DNA from: Mesorhizobium sp.
Lineage (GTDB): Bacteria > Pseudomonadota > Alphaproteobacteria > Rhizobiales > Rhizobiaceae
Length of the DNA: 43,566 nt
NCBI GenBank assembly: GCA_004963905.1
Contig: SUGL01000046.1
Span: 1-43,566, forward strand
Direction of reading: 5' to 3'
Of this stretch, positions 1-8,590 are shown in pieces. A program made the position numbers and the translations under genes. Position 1 is the stretch's first letter. Each line of letters opens with the position of its first letter. The notes beneath the pieces were generated by a model. The model worked only from the letters and a program-made list of their open reading frames with translations, searched no databases and was not told the origin of the DNA.

Positions 1-60
1 GTCACCCATGTCTTAGGTACAATCTGTTACCCATGTCTCCGGGTCGGACACGGTGAGGAA
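1..60. repeat. Imperfect 13-bp direct repeat at window edge (possible IS end)
   Basis: GTCACCCATGTCT at 1-13 recurs as GTTACCCATGTCT at 26-38, one mismatch and a 25-bp period. This lies directly beyond the 3' end of the tRNA-Gln gene. Repeated motifs of this kind occur inside insertion-sequence ends, so this may be the edge of a mobile element lying mostly outside the window. No transposase is visible here. That reading is inference. Confidence 0.3.
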
Positions 61-135
61 TGGCTGGGGCGCCAGGATTCGAACCTGGGAATGTCGGTAC
101 CAAAAACCGATGCCTTACCACTTGGCGACGCCCCA
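61..135 (-). tRNA. tRNA-Gln (anticodon TTG)
   Basis: Read on the minus strand, the 75-nt gene starts TGGGGCG at 135 and ends with the matching CGCCCCA, discriminator G and an encoded CCA at 61-63. The T arm carries the standard GGTTCGAATCC. The anticodon loop reads TTTTTGG around TTG, flanked by ATCGG and ACCGA, so it decodes CAA and, by wobble, CAG. All cloverleaf arms can be drawn. No gene separates it from the left edge of the window. Confidence 0.95.
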
Positions 136-198
136 GCAGCCGGGCGGTGCCCGCTGCGCGCGGCCTTATAGGACGAGCCGGTGGAAAGCTCAATGGCG

Positions 199-281
<83 letters not shown>

Positions 282-287
<6 letters not shown>

Positions 288-626
288 TCCCCATACGGCC
301 AGTTCGTTGCCGGCCGGGTCTGTAAAATGGAACCGCCTGCCGCCGGGGAAGGAAAAGATCGGCTTGACGATGCTGCCGCCGGCATTCTCGATCGCTTCAA
401 GTGTGTCCTCCAGGTTTTCGGAATAGAGCACGGGCAGCGGTCTGGCGGGCGCCTCGCCGGCATCGGCCTGGAAGCCGCCGTCGAGCCCTTCGGCAAAAGC
501 GGAGTAGGTTGGCCCGTAGTCGGTGAACGACCAGGAAAACGCCGCGCTGTAGAAGGATTTGACGCTGTCCAGCGTGCCGCCGGTGGCCGGCAGTTCCAGA
601 TAGTCGAGTTTTCCGTTGAGTTTCAT
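282..626 (-). CDS. VOC-fold (glyoxalase/bleomycin resistance-like) protein
   Basis: This 114-aa protein has the size of a single vicinal-oxygen-chelate domain. The N-terminal LDYLELPATGG strand, the following helix VKSFYSAAFSW, and the C-terminal GRRFHFTDPAGNELAVWGD strand pair follow the usual babbab pattern. The FTDPAGNELAVW end, with its metal-site Glu, is typical of the glyoxalase/bleomycin-resistance family. The substrate cannot be told. I chose the ATG at 626 because GGAGT (633-637) lies six bases upstream; a GTG at 629 adds one residue. The gene points toward tRNA-Gln and diverges from ppdK. Its stop codon is buried in the 199-287 hairpin. Confidence 0.8.
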
Positions 627-843
627 CACGCTACTCCACTTCGTTCTTGTTATGTTCTATATCGCGTAGCCAATACCGGCAAGTCTTTTTGACGCAGCTT
701 TTGCTTAATCGATTGTAGTGGCGGCGCTCGCTTTGCCGACGCTTGCCTTTCGCAATGCAGCATCCTATCGCTCGGATCGGAAGGGCGGGGAACCGGGCCT
801 TGGTCCGGGTGTTGTCTATCTTCCAAGGACCTGGAGGGCATGC

Positions 844-3528
844 ATGACCAAGTGGGTTTACACCTTCGGCGACGGCGCCGCGGAAGGCCGTGCCGGCGAC
901 CGCAATCTTCTCGGCGGCAAAGGCGCCAATCTGGCCGAGATGTGCAGCCTAGGCCTGCCGGTGCCGCCGGGCTTCACCATCACCACCGATGTCTGCAACG
1001 CCTACTACGCCAACGGCCGCACCTATCCGGCGGCGCTCGAGGCGGATGTCCTTGCCGCGCTCGACCATATCGGCAGGCTCACCGGCCGCCGTTTCGGCGA
1101 CCCGTCGAAGCTGCTCCTGGTCTCGGTCCGCTCTGGCGCCCGCGCCTCGATGCCCGGCATGATGGACACTGTGCTCAATCTCGGCCTCAACGACGAGACG
1201 GTTGAGGCTCTAGCCGCCGATTCCGGCGATGCGCGCTTTGCCTATGATAGCTATCGCCGCTTCATCCAGATGTATTCCGACGTCGTCATGGGCCTCGACC
1301 ACGAGGTTTTCGAGGAAATCCTCGAGGACCAGAAGGCGAGCCTTGGGCACGAGCTCGACACCGAGCTTTCGGCCGGGGAATGGCAGGACGTGATCGGGCT
1401 CTACAAGGCCAAGGTCGAGGAGGAGCTCGGCAAGCCGTTCCCGCAGGACCCCCGCGAGCAGCTCTGGGGCGCCATCGGCGCGGTGTTTTCGAGCTGGATG
1501 AACAACCGCGCCATCACCTACCGGCGCCTGCACGACATCCCGGAAAGCTGGGGCACGGCCGTCAACGTCCAGGCCATGGTGTTCGGCAATATGGGCGAAA
1601 CCTCCGCCACCGGCGTCGCCTTCACCCGCAATCCCTCGACCGGCGAAAAGCAGCTTTACGGCGAATTCCTGGTCAATGCTCAGGGCGAGGACGTGGTGGC
1701 CGGCATCCGCACGCCGCAGAACATCACCGAGGCGGCGCGTATCGCCGCTGGCTCCGACAAGCCGTCGCTGCAGAAGCTGATGCCCGATGCCTTCCAGGCC
1801 TTCGTCGACATTTCCGACCGGCTGGAAAAGCACTACCGCGACATGCAGGACCTCGAATTCACCATCGAGCGCGGCAAATTGTGGATGCTGCAGACCCGCT
1901 CCGGCAAGCGCACCGCCAAGGCGGCGCTCAAGATCGCCGTCGAGATGGCGAAGGACGGGCTGATCACCAAGGAAGAGGCGGTCGCCCGTATCGACCCGGC
2001 CTCGCTCGACCAGCTTCTGCACCCGACCATCGATCCGAAGGCCGCGCGGGATGTCATAGGCATGGGCCTGCCGGCCTCGCCGGGCGCCGCCACCGGCGAG
2101 ATCGTCTTTTCGTCCGCCGATGCCGAGGACGCCAGGGCGCAAGGGCGCAAGGTCATCCTCGTGCGCATCGAAACCAGCCCCGAGGACATCCACGGCATGC
2201 ATGCCGCCGAAGGCATCCTCACCACGCGCGGCGGCATGACCAGCCATGCCGCGGTGGTGGCGCGCGGCATGGGCAAGCCCTGCGTGTCGGGCGCCGGTTC
2301 GCTGCGCGTCGACTACAAGGCCGGCACGCTGATCTCGATGGGCCAGACCTTCCGCAAGGGCGATATCATCACCATCGACGGCGGTAACGGCCAGGTGCTG
2401 AAGGGCGCGGTCGCCATGCTGCAGCCCGAGCTTTCCGGCGATTTCGCCGCCATCATGGAGTGGGCGGATGCAGCGCGCCGCATGAAGGTGCGCACCAATG
2501 CCGAAACGCCGCTCGATGCGCGCATGGCACGCTCCTTCGGCGCCGAAGGCATCGGCCTTTGCCGCACGGAGCACATGTTCTTCGACGGCGACCGCATCGT
2601 CGCCATGCGCGAGATGATCCTCGCCGACACCGAGAAGGACAGGCGCTCGGCGCTCGACAAGCTCCTGCCGATGCAGCGCTCGGACTTCCTCGAGCTGTTC
2701 GAGATCATGGCCGGCCTGCCGGTGACGATCCGCCTGCTCGACCCGCCGCTGCACGAATTCCTGCCCAAGACCGAAGGCGAGCTCGCCGAGGTCGCGGCAG
2801 CGATGAACGTGTCGGCAGACAAGCTCAGGCAGCGCACCGAGGCGCTGCATGAGTTCAATCCGATGCTTGGGCATCGCGGCTGCCGGCTCGCCGTCTCCTA
2901 TCCGGAGATCGCCGAGATGCAGGCGCGCGCCATCTTCGAGGCGGCGGTCGAGGCAGGCCGCAAGGCCGGCGCTCTGGTGGTGCCCGAAATCATGGTGCCG
3001 CTGGTCGGCCTGGTGAAGGAGCTGGAATACGTCAAGGCACGCATCGATGCGGTGGCCAAGAGCGTCATGCAGGAGACAGGCACGAAGATCGACTATCTCA
3101 CCGGCACCATGATCGAATTGCCGCGCGCGGCGATCCGCGCCCATGTGATAGCCGAAGCGGCCGAATTCTTCTCCTTCGGCACCAACGACCTGACGCAGAC
3201 GACTTTCGGCATCTCGCGCGACGACGCGGCCTCGTTCCTCGAGACTTACCGGCAGAAGGGCATCATCGAGCAGGACCCGTTCGTATCGCTCGACGTCGAC
3301 GGTGTCGGCGAGCTGGTGCGGATCGCGGCGGAAAAGGGCAAGGCGACGCGGCCAAAGATCAAGCTCGGCATCTGCGGCGAGCATGGCGGCGATCCAGCCT
3401 CGATCCGCTTTTGCGAAGAGGTCGGCCTCGACTATGTGTCGTGCTCGCCCTACCGCGTGCCGATCGCGCGGCTGGCCGCCGCGCAGGCCGCCGTGGAAGC
3501 CGCGAAGGGCAAGGCAAAGCGCGCCTGA
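844..3528 (+). CDS. ppdK: Pyruvate, phosphate dikinase
   Basis: This 894-aa cytosolic enzyme reversibly converts pyruvate, ATP and phosphate to PEP, AMP and PPi, linking lower glycolysis with gluconeogenesis. Three domains are clear. The N-terminal ATP-grasp domain begins VYTFGDGAAEG and LGGKGANLAEM. The swivelling phosphohistidine domain has GGMTSHAAVVARGMGKPCV, with the phosphorylated His at about residue 468. The C-terminal PEP/pyruvate TIM barrel has GLCRTEHMF, FGTNDLTQTTFG and GICGEHGGDP, with the catalytic Cys near 844. The length matches bacterial PPDK. The ATG at 844 is supported by GGAGG at 833-837, six bases upstream; the frame stays open to 718, but that stretch is not PPDK-like. 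It is a single gene with no visible partner. Confidence 0.97.
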   Translation: MTKWVYTFGDGAAEGRAGDRNLLGGKGANLAEMCSLGLPVPPGFTITTDVCNAYYANGRTYPAALEADVLAALDHIGRLTGRRFGDPSKLLLVSVRSGARASMPGMMDTVLNLGLNDETVEALAADSGDARFAYDSYRRFIQMYSDVVMGLDHEVFEEILEDQKASLGHELDTELSAGEWQDVIGLYKAKVEEELGKPFPQDPREQLWGAIGAVFSSWMNNRAITYRRLHDIPESWGTAVNVQAMVFGNMGETSATGVAFTRNPSTGEKQLYGEFLVNAQGEDVVAGIRTPQNITEAARIAAGSDKPSLQKLMPDAFQAFVDISDRLEKHYRDMQDLEFTIERGKLWMLQTRSGKRTAKAALKIAVEMAKDGLITKEEAVARIDPASLDQLLHPTIDPKAARDVIGMGLPASPGAATGEIVFSSADAEDARAQGRKVILVRIETSPEDIHGMHAAEGILTTRGGMTSHAAVVARGMGKPCVSGAGSLRVDYKAGTLISMGQTFRKGDIITIDGGNGQVLKGAVAMLQPELSGDFAAIMEWADAARRMKVRTNAETPLDARMARSFGAEGIGLCRTEHMFFDGDRIVAMREMILADTEKDRRSALDKLLPMQRSDFLELFEIMAGLPVTIRLLDPPLHEFLPKTEGELAEVAAAMNVSADKLRQRTEALHEFNPMLGHRGCRLAVSYPEIAEMQARAIFEAAVEAGRKAGALVVPEIMVPLVGLVKELEYVKARIDAVAKSVMQETGTKIDYLTGTMIELPRAAIRAHVIAEAAEFFSFGTNDLTQTTFGISRDDAASFLETYRQKGIIEQDPFVSLDVDGVGELVRIAAEKGKATRPKIKLGICGEHGGDPASIRFCEEVGLDYVSCSPYRVPIARLAAAQAAVEAAKGKAKRA

Positions 3529-3650
3529 CAGGCGCGCCGGCACCTTACGATTTTGTATGAAAACTCACGCGAACGTGCGTGTGATGGTTCCGAATCTCGA
3601 CATCGTCTCCGAGCAGTTTCTGGTTCCGAATTCCTCGGTGCGAGAAACAG

Positions 3651-4754
3651 ATGTTGCAGATTTCGCCCACCTCCTTCCGGTCGATCCTGATCCTGCAGAC
3701 CAAGTTTGTCGGCGACATCGTGCTTGCCTCGGCGTTGGCGAAGAATCTGCAACTGGAATATCCTGGCGCCAGGATCGTCTTTCTTTGCGACGCTCGTTTC
3801 GGCGGATTCCTCACCGCGCATGGCATCGCGTCCGAAGTCATCACCTTCCGCCGCGCCCATATGCGCGGCACGCCGCTGCAGCGCGGGCGCGAGCTATTCC
3901 GGATGATGCGCGAGTTGCGGCAACAGCGCTTCGACATGACGATCGACATAACGGACTCGAAAACCTCGCGAATCCTTTCCGGCGTGGTCAACGCTCCGGT
4001 CCGGATAGGGCACTACCCAACCGAGCGGCCGATGCGCTGGTATGAGCGCCAGCCCGCCAATGTCTGGATGAAGCCCTACGCCTTCGGCGAACAGCATTAT
4101 CTCTACCGTTATCTGTCGCCGCTCGAGGCGCTTGGTGTGGACCTGCGCGTCAGGGTGCCGGCGATCCGCCCGCTGCCTTTCGAAACGACGCTGGCCCTCG
4201 CTTTGCTGGGCAAATATCGTCTGCAGCCCAATGCCTTCGTGGCGGTGCATGCCGGAGCGAGCTTCCCCGGGCGCCGCTGGCAGCCCGAGCGCTTTGCCGC
4301 CGCCATCGAACGGATATCGACCGAAACCGGCCTGGACGTCGTTCTGGTGGGCGGTCCCGACGAAGACGAGGCAACGGACAAGATCATGGCGACTGCGAAG
4401 GCACCGGTCGTCAATCTGGTCGGCGCGCTCTCGCTCGAAACGCTTTTGGCGCTGCTCAAGGAGGCCAGGCTGTTCCTCGGCAATGAGAGCGGTCCGATGC
4501 ATATGGCGGCCGCCGCCGGCACTCCCGTCGTCGGCCTGTTCGGCCTGACCAACCCGGCGCAGTGGGGACCCGTCGGCGTTCCCAGCATCTCGTTGCGGCC
4601 GCCGATGCCCTGCGATTGCGTCGGCGGCGACCTGTGCCGCCGGACCGATCCGAGCAAGGCATGCTGTGTCTGGCGCCTGGAAGTGGATTGCGTCGTCGAG
4701 GCAGTGCGCGAACTTCTGGCGCGGACCGAGGTCTCGCTGGAGCAGGCGGTCTGA
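3651..4754 (+). CDS. Glycosyltransferase family 9 (heptosyltransferase-like)
   Basis: This 367-aa protein has the GT-B layout of ADP-heptose:LPS heptosyltransferases. The N-terminal half starts ILILQTKFVGDIVLASAL, where the conserved Asp follows the first strand. The C-terminal nucleotide-sugar half has VAVHAGASFPGRRWQPERF, VVLVGGPDEDEA and NESGPMHMAAAAGTPVVGLF. A cysteine cluster near residues 319-345 (CDC, C, CC, C) resembles the C-terminal cysteines of other GT9 proteins. A role in LPS core or a related glycan at the inner membrane is likely; donor and acceptor are unknown. The start is weak: only GAGAAA precedes the ATG, but no other standard start exists between the upstream in-frame stop (3582) and 3651. 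Confidence 0.87.
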   Translation: MLQISPTSFRSILILQTKFVGDIVLASALAKNLQLEYPGARIVFLCDARFGGFLTAHGIASEVITFRRAHMRGTPLQRGRELFRMMRELRQQRFDMTIDITDSKTSRILSGVVNAPVRIGHYPTERPMRWYERQPANVWMKPYAFGEQHYLYRYLSPLEALGVDLRVRVPAIRPLPFETTLALALLGKYRLQPNAFVAVHAGASFPGRRWQPERFAAAIERISTETGLDVVLVGGPDEDEATDKIMATAKAPVVNLVGALSLETLLALLKEARLFLGNESGPMHMAAAAGTPVVGLFGLTNPAQWGPVGVPSISLRPPMPCDCVGGDLCRRTDPSKACCVWRLEVDCVVEAVRELLARTEVSLEQAV

Positions 4755-4859
4755 CGATCACGCAAAATTGTCGCGCGGTTGCTTTTCGGATACGAACCGT
4801 CCCGATTTTCGCCTAGATGCGGGTCTTGTTGACGCCATCTTGCGGTTGAACGGCTGGGC

Positions 4860-5612
4860 ATGCTGGGCTTGGAAAGAATGACGGATTTGCTTTGGAAATC
4901 GCTTTGCGCGCTCGCTCTGTCGGTCGCGCTGGCCTCGGCCGGCAATGCCGCGACGCTGGTCGAGCCGACGCTGCATCTGAGGGGCGGCGGCGGGCGTGTG
5001 GCCCTCACGCTGGATGCCTGTGGCGGGAAGACCGATACGCGCATTCTTTCGGCGCTGGTCGAGAACAGAATCCCCGCGACCATTTTCGTTACCGGCATCT
5101 GGCTGAAGCACAACGCCGCCGCTGTCGAGATCATGCGGGCGCATCCGGACCTGTTCGAACTGGAAAATCACGGCGGCCGTCACATCCCGGCGGTCGATAC
5201 GCCGCGCAAGATCTACGGCATCAGCAGCGCCGGCAGCCCTGATGCCGTTCAGGCCGAAGTCGAGTCCGGCGCCGCCGCGCTCGCAAGCGCCGGCGGCCCG
5301 GCGCCGAAATGGTTTCGCGGCGCCACCGCCGAATACAGCCCGTCGGCGATCGCGATGATCCGCAAGCTGGGCTTCAAGATCGCCGGCTTCTCCGTCAACG
5401 GTGACGGCGGCTCGCTGCTCGGCGCCAAGGAAACCGCCCGGCGTATCGCCGCCGCCAGGGACGGCGACGTCATCATCGCTCACATCAACCAGCCGACCCA
5501 TGCGGCGGGCGAGGGCGTCGTCCAGGGGCTGCTGGCCCTGAAGCAGAAGGGCATGACCTTGGTTCGGCTGGATGACGCCGAGGACGTCGGTAACGACGGC
5601 ACCACGGATTGA
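4860..5612 (+). CDS. Exported polysaccharide deacetylase-fold protein
   Basis: This 250-aa protein begins with a signal peptide (hydrophobic core about residues 12-27, likely cut after GNA at 28-30), so it should act outside the inner membrane. The NodB/CE4 fold is recognisable: VALTLDACGG (residues 47-56), IPATIFVTGIW, ENHGGRH (102-108), KWFRGATAEYS around Arg153, GFSVNGDGG and DVIIAHINQP around His208. Motif 1 reads D-A-C-G instead of the classical D-D-G, so the second, metal-binding Asp is absent. I believe a subgroup with this motif is widespread in proteobacteria. An ATG at 4878 is an alternative start giving a more compact signal peptide. The upstream GT9 gene on the same strand suggests a cell-envelope role. 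Confidence 0.8.
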   Translation: MLGLERMTDLLWKSLCALALSVALASAGNAATLVEPTLHLRGGGGRVALTLDACGGKTDTRILSALVENRIPATIFVTGIWLKHNAAAVEIMRAHPDLFELENHGGRHIPAVDTPRKIYGISSAGSPDAVQAEVESGAAALASAGGPAPKWFRGATAEYSPSAIAMIRKLGFKIAGFSVNGDGGSLLGAKETARRIAAARDGDVIIAHINQPTHAAGEGVVQGLLALKQKGMTLVRLDDAEDVGNDGTTD

Positions 5613-5700
5613 TCTGTCGCAGGCGCCCGACGTTAGCCAAAGCCTCCGAACGTCGCGTCTCAGTAAATCTCCGAGGTTTGCGACGTGGCGCCGACGGCGA

Positions 5701-6090
5701 CTAGCCCGGCTTAGCCTCGACCGTAACCTTGCTCGTATAGAACGCGCCGTGATCGCGGATCTCGGTCATTTCGTCGAAAGGCTGCTCATAGGCCCACATC
5801 GCGTCCTTGCCGCTTTCGCCGGCCGGCAGGACGCTCCAGTAGCTCGCATCGCCCTTGTAGGGGCAATGCGTCGAATGCTCGGTCCTGGCGAGCTTGCCGA
5901 AATCGATGTCGTCGAAGGGAATGTAGAAAACCGCAGGGTAGGGCGGTTCCGACAAGAGCCTGGCCCGGGTCGACCTGGCGACGACGGCGTTGCCGGCGCT
6001 GACCGTGACGGTGCCGCGGTAAGGTTCGATCGTTATCACCTTGTCTGGATTGCGTTGAAAGCCGGGGGCGGGGTTGGCGCGCTTGTCCAT
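5701..6090 (-). CDS. DUF427 family protein
   Basis: This 129-aa protein matches the DUF427 pattern: TVTVSAGNAVVARSTRA, then PPYPAVFYIPFDDID, then the hallmark TEHSTHCPYKGDASYWSV and AMWAYEQPFDEMTEIRDH. The family has a small beta-rich fold and no settled biochemical role. The ATG at 6090 has AAGGAGA a few bases upstream, which decides the start; the longer open frame to 6300 runs through repeat sequence and is not family-like. It is convergent with the deacetylase gene, 88 bp away. Two copies of a palindromic repeat lie directly upstream. Confidence 0.85.
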   Translation of the reverse strand: MDKRANPAPGFQRNPDKVITIEPYRGTVTVSAGNAVVARSTRARLLSEPPYPAVFYIPFDDIDFGKLARTEHSTHCPYKGDASYWSVLPAGESGKDAMWAYEQPFDEMTEIRDHGAFYTSKVTVEAKPG

Positions 6091-6106
6091 GACGGTTCTC
6101 CTTTCA

Positions 6107-6201
6107 GCAATTCCAGGAAAAGTGCGTGGGGTTTCCGCGTGGAATTGCGACAAGACAAAGGGAGCAATTCCAGGAAAGTGGCTCTTCCGGATGGAATCGC
6201 G
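6107..6201. repeat. Two tandem copies of a CAATTCCAGG palindromic repeat
   Basis: Copy one (6107-6149) reads AGCAATTCCAGGAAAAGTG and closes with the complementary GGAATTGCG. Copy two (6163-6201) is similar but closes with GGAATCGCG, a decayed arm. The same family appears as a cleaner pair at 9388-9495. These are short non-coding palindromes of the sort scattered through Mesorhizobium intergenic DNA. They sit upstream of the DUF427 gene. Confidence 0.8.
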
Positions 6202-6342
6202 TGAACAGAGGCTCAGGGCGGATCTGCGAAAGTTTGGCCGCTGTTGTCCGTCAAAGGTGTGTCCGACAAGCGCCTCGCGCAAGACCGCGTGATGGCGCAA
6301 AATCGCACAAAGGCGAAATAATGTTCTAACCGGTGCCGGCGG

Positions 6343-6699
6343 TCAGGCGGCGGCCTTGAACGCGTCCATGAGGCCTGCATAGGCGGCGGCGATGCCTGCC
6401 ACCGGGTTGGTGCTTCTCGCCGCGGTCTCGACCTTCAGTGCGCCGCCCGAGGTCGGCAGCGTCAGCAGCAGGAACTGGCGGTTGCCGCCGTCGCCGACGC
6501 ATGCGGCAGCAACATGCTGGCCTTCGCCGTCGTTTTCAACGCACATCTTGAACAGCAGCGTTCCGCCGACAGCCTCCAGCGCGCCGCCGACGACTTCGGC
6601 AAACTCGTCGTCGGAAACGGTTCTGGAGTCCGGCGTCAGATCGTCCAGACTTTCGGCAAGGGTGCTTTCGAGGGCTTTTTCGTCGAGCTGCGCGTCCAT
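6343..6699 (-). CDS. Small protein of unknown function
   Basis: I do not recognise this 118-aa protein. The N-terminal third is acidic and probably helical (many Glu and Asp between residues 4 and 35). The centre has alternating hydrophobic strands such as GGTLLFKMCVEN and RQFLLLTLP, and the C-terminus is an Ala-rich helix ending FKAAA. There is no signal peptide or membrane segment, so a cytosolic protein is likely. GGAGAGG stands five bases before the ATG at 6699, so the start is well supported. The gene diverges from the acyl-CoA ligase gene at 6894 and may share its control region. Confidence 0.65.
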   Translation of the reverse strand: MDAQLDEKALESTLAESLDDLTPDSRTVSDDEFAEVVGGALEAVGGTLLFKMCVENDGEGQHVAAACVGDGGNRQFLLLTLPTSGGALKVETAARSTNPVAGIAAAYAGLMDAFKAAA

Positions 6700-6893
6700 G
6701 CGAACCTCTCCATTCGCCAATCTCACCCAGCCCGTTAGTGAAACTTAACGCCGACGATGGCCGTATTGTGGCGGGGTTCACGGCTTGTTCGATCCATCCA
6801 CCGCCTTGGACTTATGGCCGCTGGACAATCCGCCGGATCATTCCACAATGCGTGAAACAATGACGCGAAAGCGCAAAAAGGGGAGGAGCCGAG

Positions 6894-8522
6894 ATGCTCG
6901 GACTGATGCAGGAATGGCCACTGCTCTGCCACAAGTTGATCGATCACGCCGAACGCCAGCACGGCGGCCGGGAGATCGTGACGCGTTCGATCGAAGGCCC
7001 GATCGTGCGCACGACCTTTGCCGACATCCGTCATCGGGCGCTTAAAGTGGCGCAGCGGCTGGAGCGTGACGGCTTCGGGCTCGGCGAACGCATCGCCACG
7101 CTTGCCTGGAACACCGCCCGCCACGTCGAGGCTTGGTACGGGATCATGGGCATCGGCGCGATCTATCACACGCTCAATCCGCGCCTCTTTCCCGAGCAGA
7201 TCGCCTGGATCATGAACAATGCCGAGGATCGGGCGATCTTCGTCGACCTGACCTTCGTGCCGCTGCTGGAAAAGATCGCCGGCCAAGTCAGTTCGCTGAA
7301 GCAGGTAATTGTACTGACGGATCGGGCGCATATGCCGCAAACGTCGTTGCCGAATGCGGTTGCCTATGAGGAATGGCTTGCCGAGGCCGACGGCGTCTTC
7401 GCCTGGAAGACCTTCGACGAGAACACCGCCGCCGGCATGTGCTACACCTCCGGCACGACGGGCGACCCGAAAGGCGTTCTCTACAGCCACCGCTCGAACG
7501 TCCTGCATGCCATGATCGCCGCCATGCCCGATGCCATGGGCGTATCCGCGCGCGACGTCGTGCTGCCCGTGGTGCCGATGTTTCACGCCAATGCCTGGGG
7601 TCTCGGCCAGACCGCGCCGATGATCGGCGCCAAGCTGGTCATGCCAGGCTGCAAGATGGACGGCGCCTCGATCTATGAATTGCTCGACACCGAAAAGGTC
7701 ACGTTCAGCGCCGCGGTGCCGACGGTGTGGATGATGCTGCTGCAATATCTGGAGGAGACCGGCAGGAAATTGCCTTATCTGAACAAGGTCGTCATCGGCG
7801 GTTCGTCCTGCCCGCGCGCCATCACGGCCAAATTCCAGGACAAATATGAGGTTCAGGTCGTGCATGCCTGGGGCATGACCGAGATGTCGCCGCTCGGCAC
7901 GTTGTGCACCATGAAGCCGGAATATGAGGGGCTGACGGGCGATGCCCGGCTCGATATCCAGGGCAAGCAGGGCCATCCGCCCTTCGGTGTCGAAATGAAG
8001 GTGACAGACGACGAGAACAACGCGCTGCCCTGGGACGGCAAGACTTTCGGACGCCTCAAGGTGCGCGGCCCGGCCATCGCGCGCGCCTACTACGGCGGTG
8101 TCGGCTCCGAGCAGTTCGATGCCGACGGCTGGTTCGACACCGGCGACGTCGCACATATCGACGCCAGCGGCTATATGCAGATCACCGACCGCGCCAAGGA
8201 TGTCATCAAGTCGGGCGGCGAGTGGATCTCCACCATCGATCTCGAGAACCTTGCCGTCGGCCATCCCGATGTCGCGGAGGCTGCGGCCATAGGCGTGCCG
8301 CACTCCAAATGGGGCGAGCGGCCTCTGCTGGTCGTCGTGCGCAAGCCGGGCAAGGAGCCGAGCAAGAGCGACATCCTGACCTTCATGAGCGGCAAGGTCG
8401 CCAAATGGTGGATGCCCGACGATGTCGCCTTCGTCGGCGAGATCCCCCACACCGCCACCGGCAAGATCCAGAAGACCACCTTGCGCCAGCAATTCAAGGA
8501 GTACCGGCTGCCGACGGATTGA
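6894..8522 (+). CDS. Fatty-acid/acyl-CoA ligase (AMP-forming)
   Basis: This 542-aa adenylate-forming enzyme would activate a carboxylic acid with ATP and CoA. The phosphate-binding loop YTSGTTGDPKG starts at residue 184. It is followed by VPMFHANAWG, the adenine-site HAWGMTEMSPLG, the hinge region DGWFDTGDVAHID with TDRAKDVIKSGGEWIS, and the C-terminal catalytic lysine in TGKIQK near residue 524. The overall sequence resembles medium/long-chain fatty-acid ligases of the AlkK/FadD type; chain length cannot be fixed by eye. GGGAGGAG directly precedes the ATG. The following DUF1499 gene is on the same strand 68 bp away. Confidence 0.9.
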   Translation: MLGLMQEWPLLCHKLIDHAERQHGGREIVTRSIEGPIVRTTFADIRHRALKVAQRLERDGFGLGERIATLAWNTARHVEAWYGIMGIGAIYHTLNPRLFPEQIAWIMNNAEDRAIFVDLTFVPLLEKIAGQVSSLKQVIVLTDRAHMPQTSLPNAVAYEEWLAEADGVFAWKTFDENTAAGMCYTSGTTGDPKGVLYSHRSNVLHAMIAAMPDAMGVSARDVVLPVVPMFHANAWGLGQTAPMIGAKLVMPGCKMDGASIYELLDTEKVTFSAAVPTVWMMLLQYLEETGRKLPYLNKVVIGGSSCPRAITAKFQDKYEVQVVHAWGMTEMSPLGTLCTMKPEYEGLTGDARLDIQGKQGHPPFGVEMKVTDDENNALPWDGKTFGRLKVRGPAIARAYYGGVGSEQFDADGWFDTGDVAHIDASGYMQITDRAKDVIKSGGEWISTIDLENLAVGHPDVAEAAAIGVPHSKWGERPLLVVVRKPGKEPSKSDILTFMSGKVAKWWMPDDVAFVGEIPHTATGKIQKTTLRQQFKEYRLPTD

Positions 8523-8590
8523 GGATTGTTCGATCTTTCGGCTTCAAGCCCGCGCCAAAAACATCTAAGTCTCAGCCTGGGCTGGGGTAA

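Noticed and set aside
1210..3543. 777-aa open frame on the minus strand opposite ppdK
   Set aside because: It mirrors the ppdK codons in high-GC DNA, has no ribosome site and no recognisable domain. The plus-strand gene is certain.
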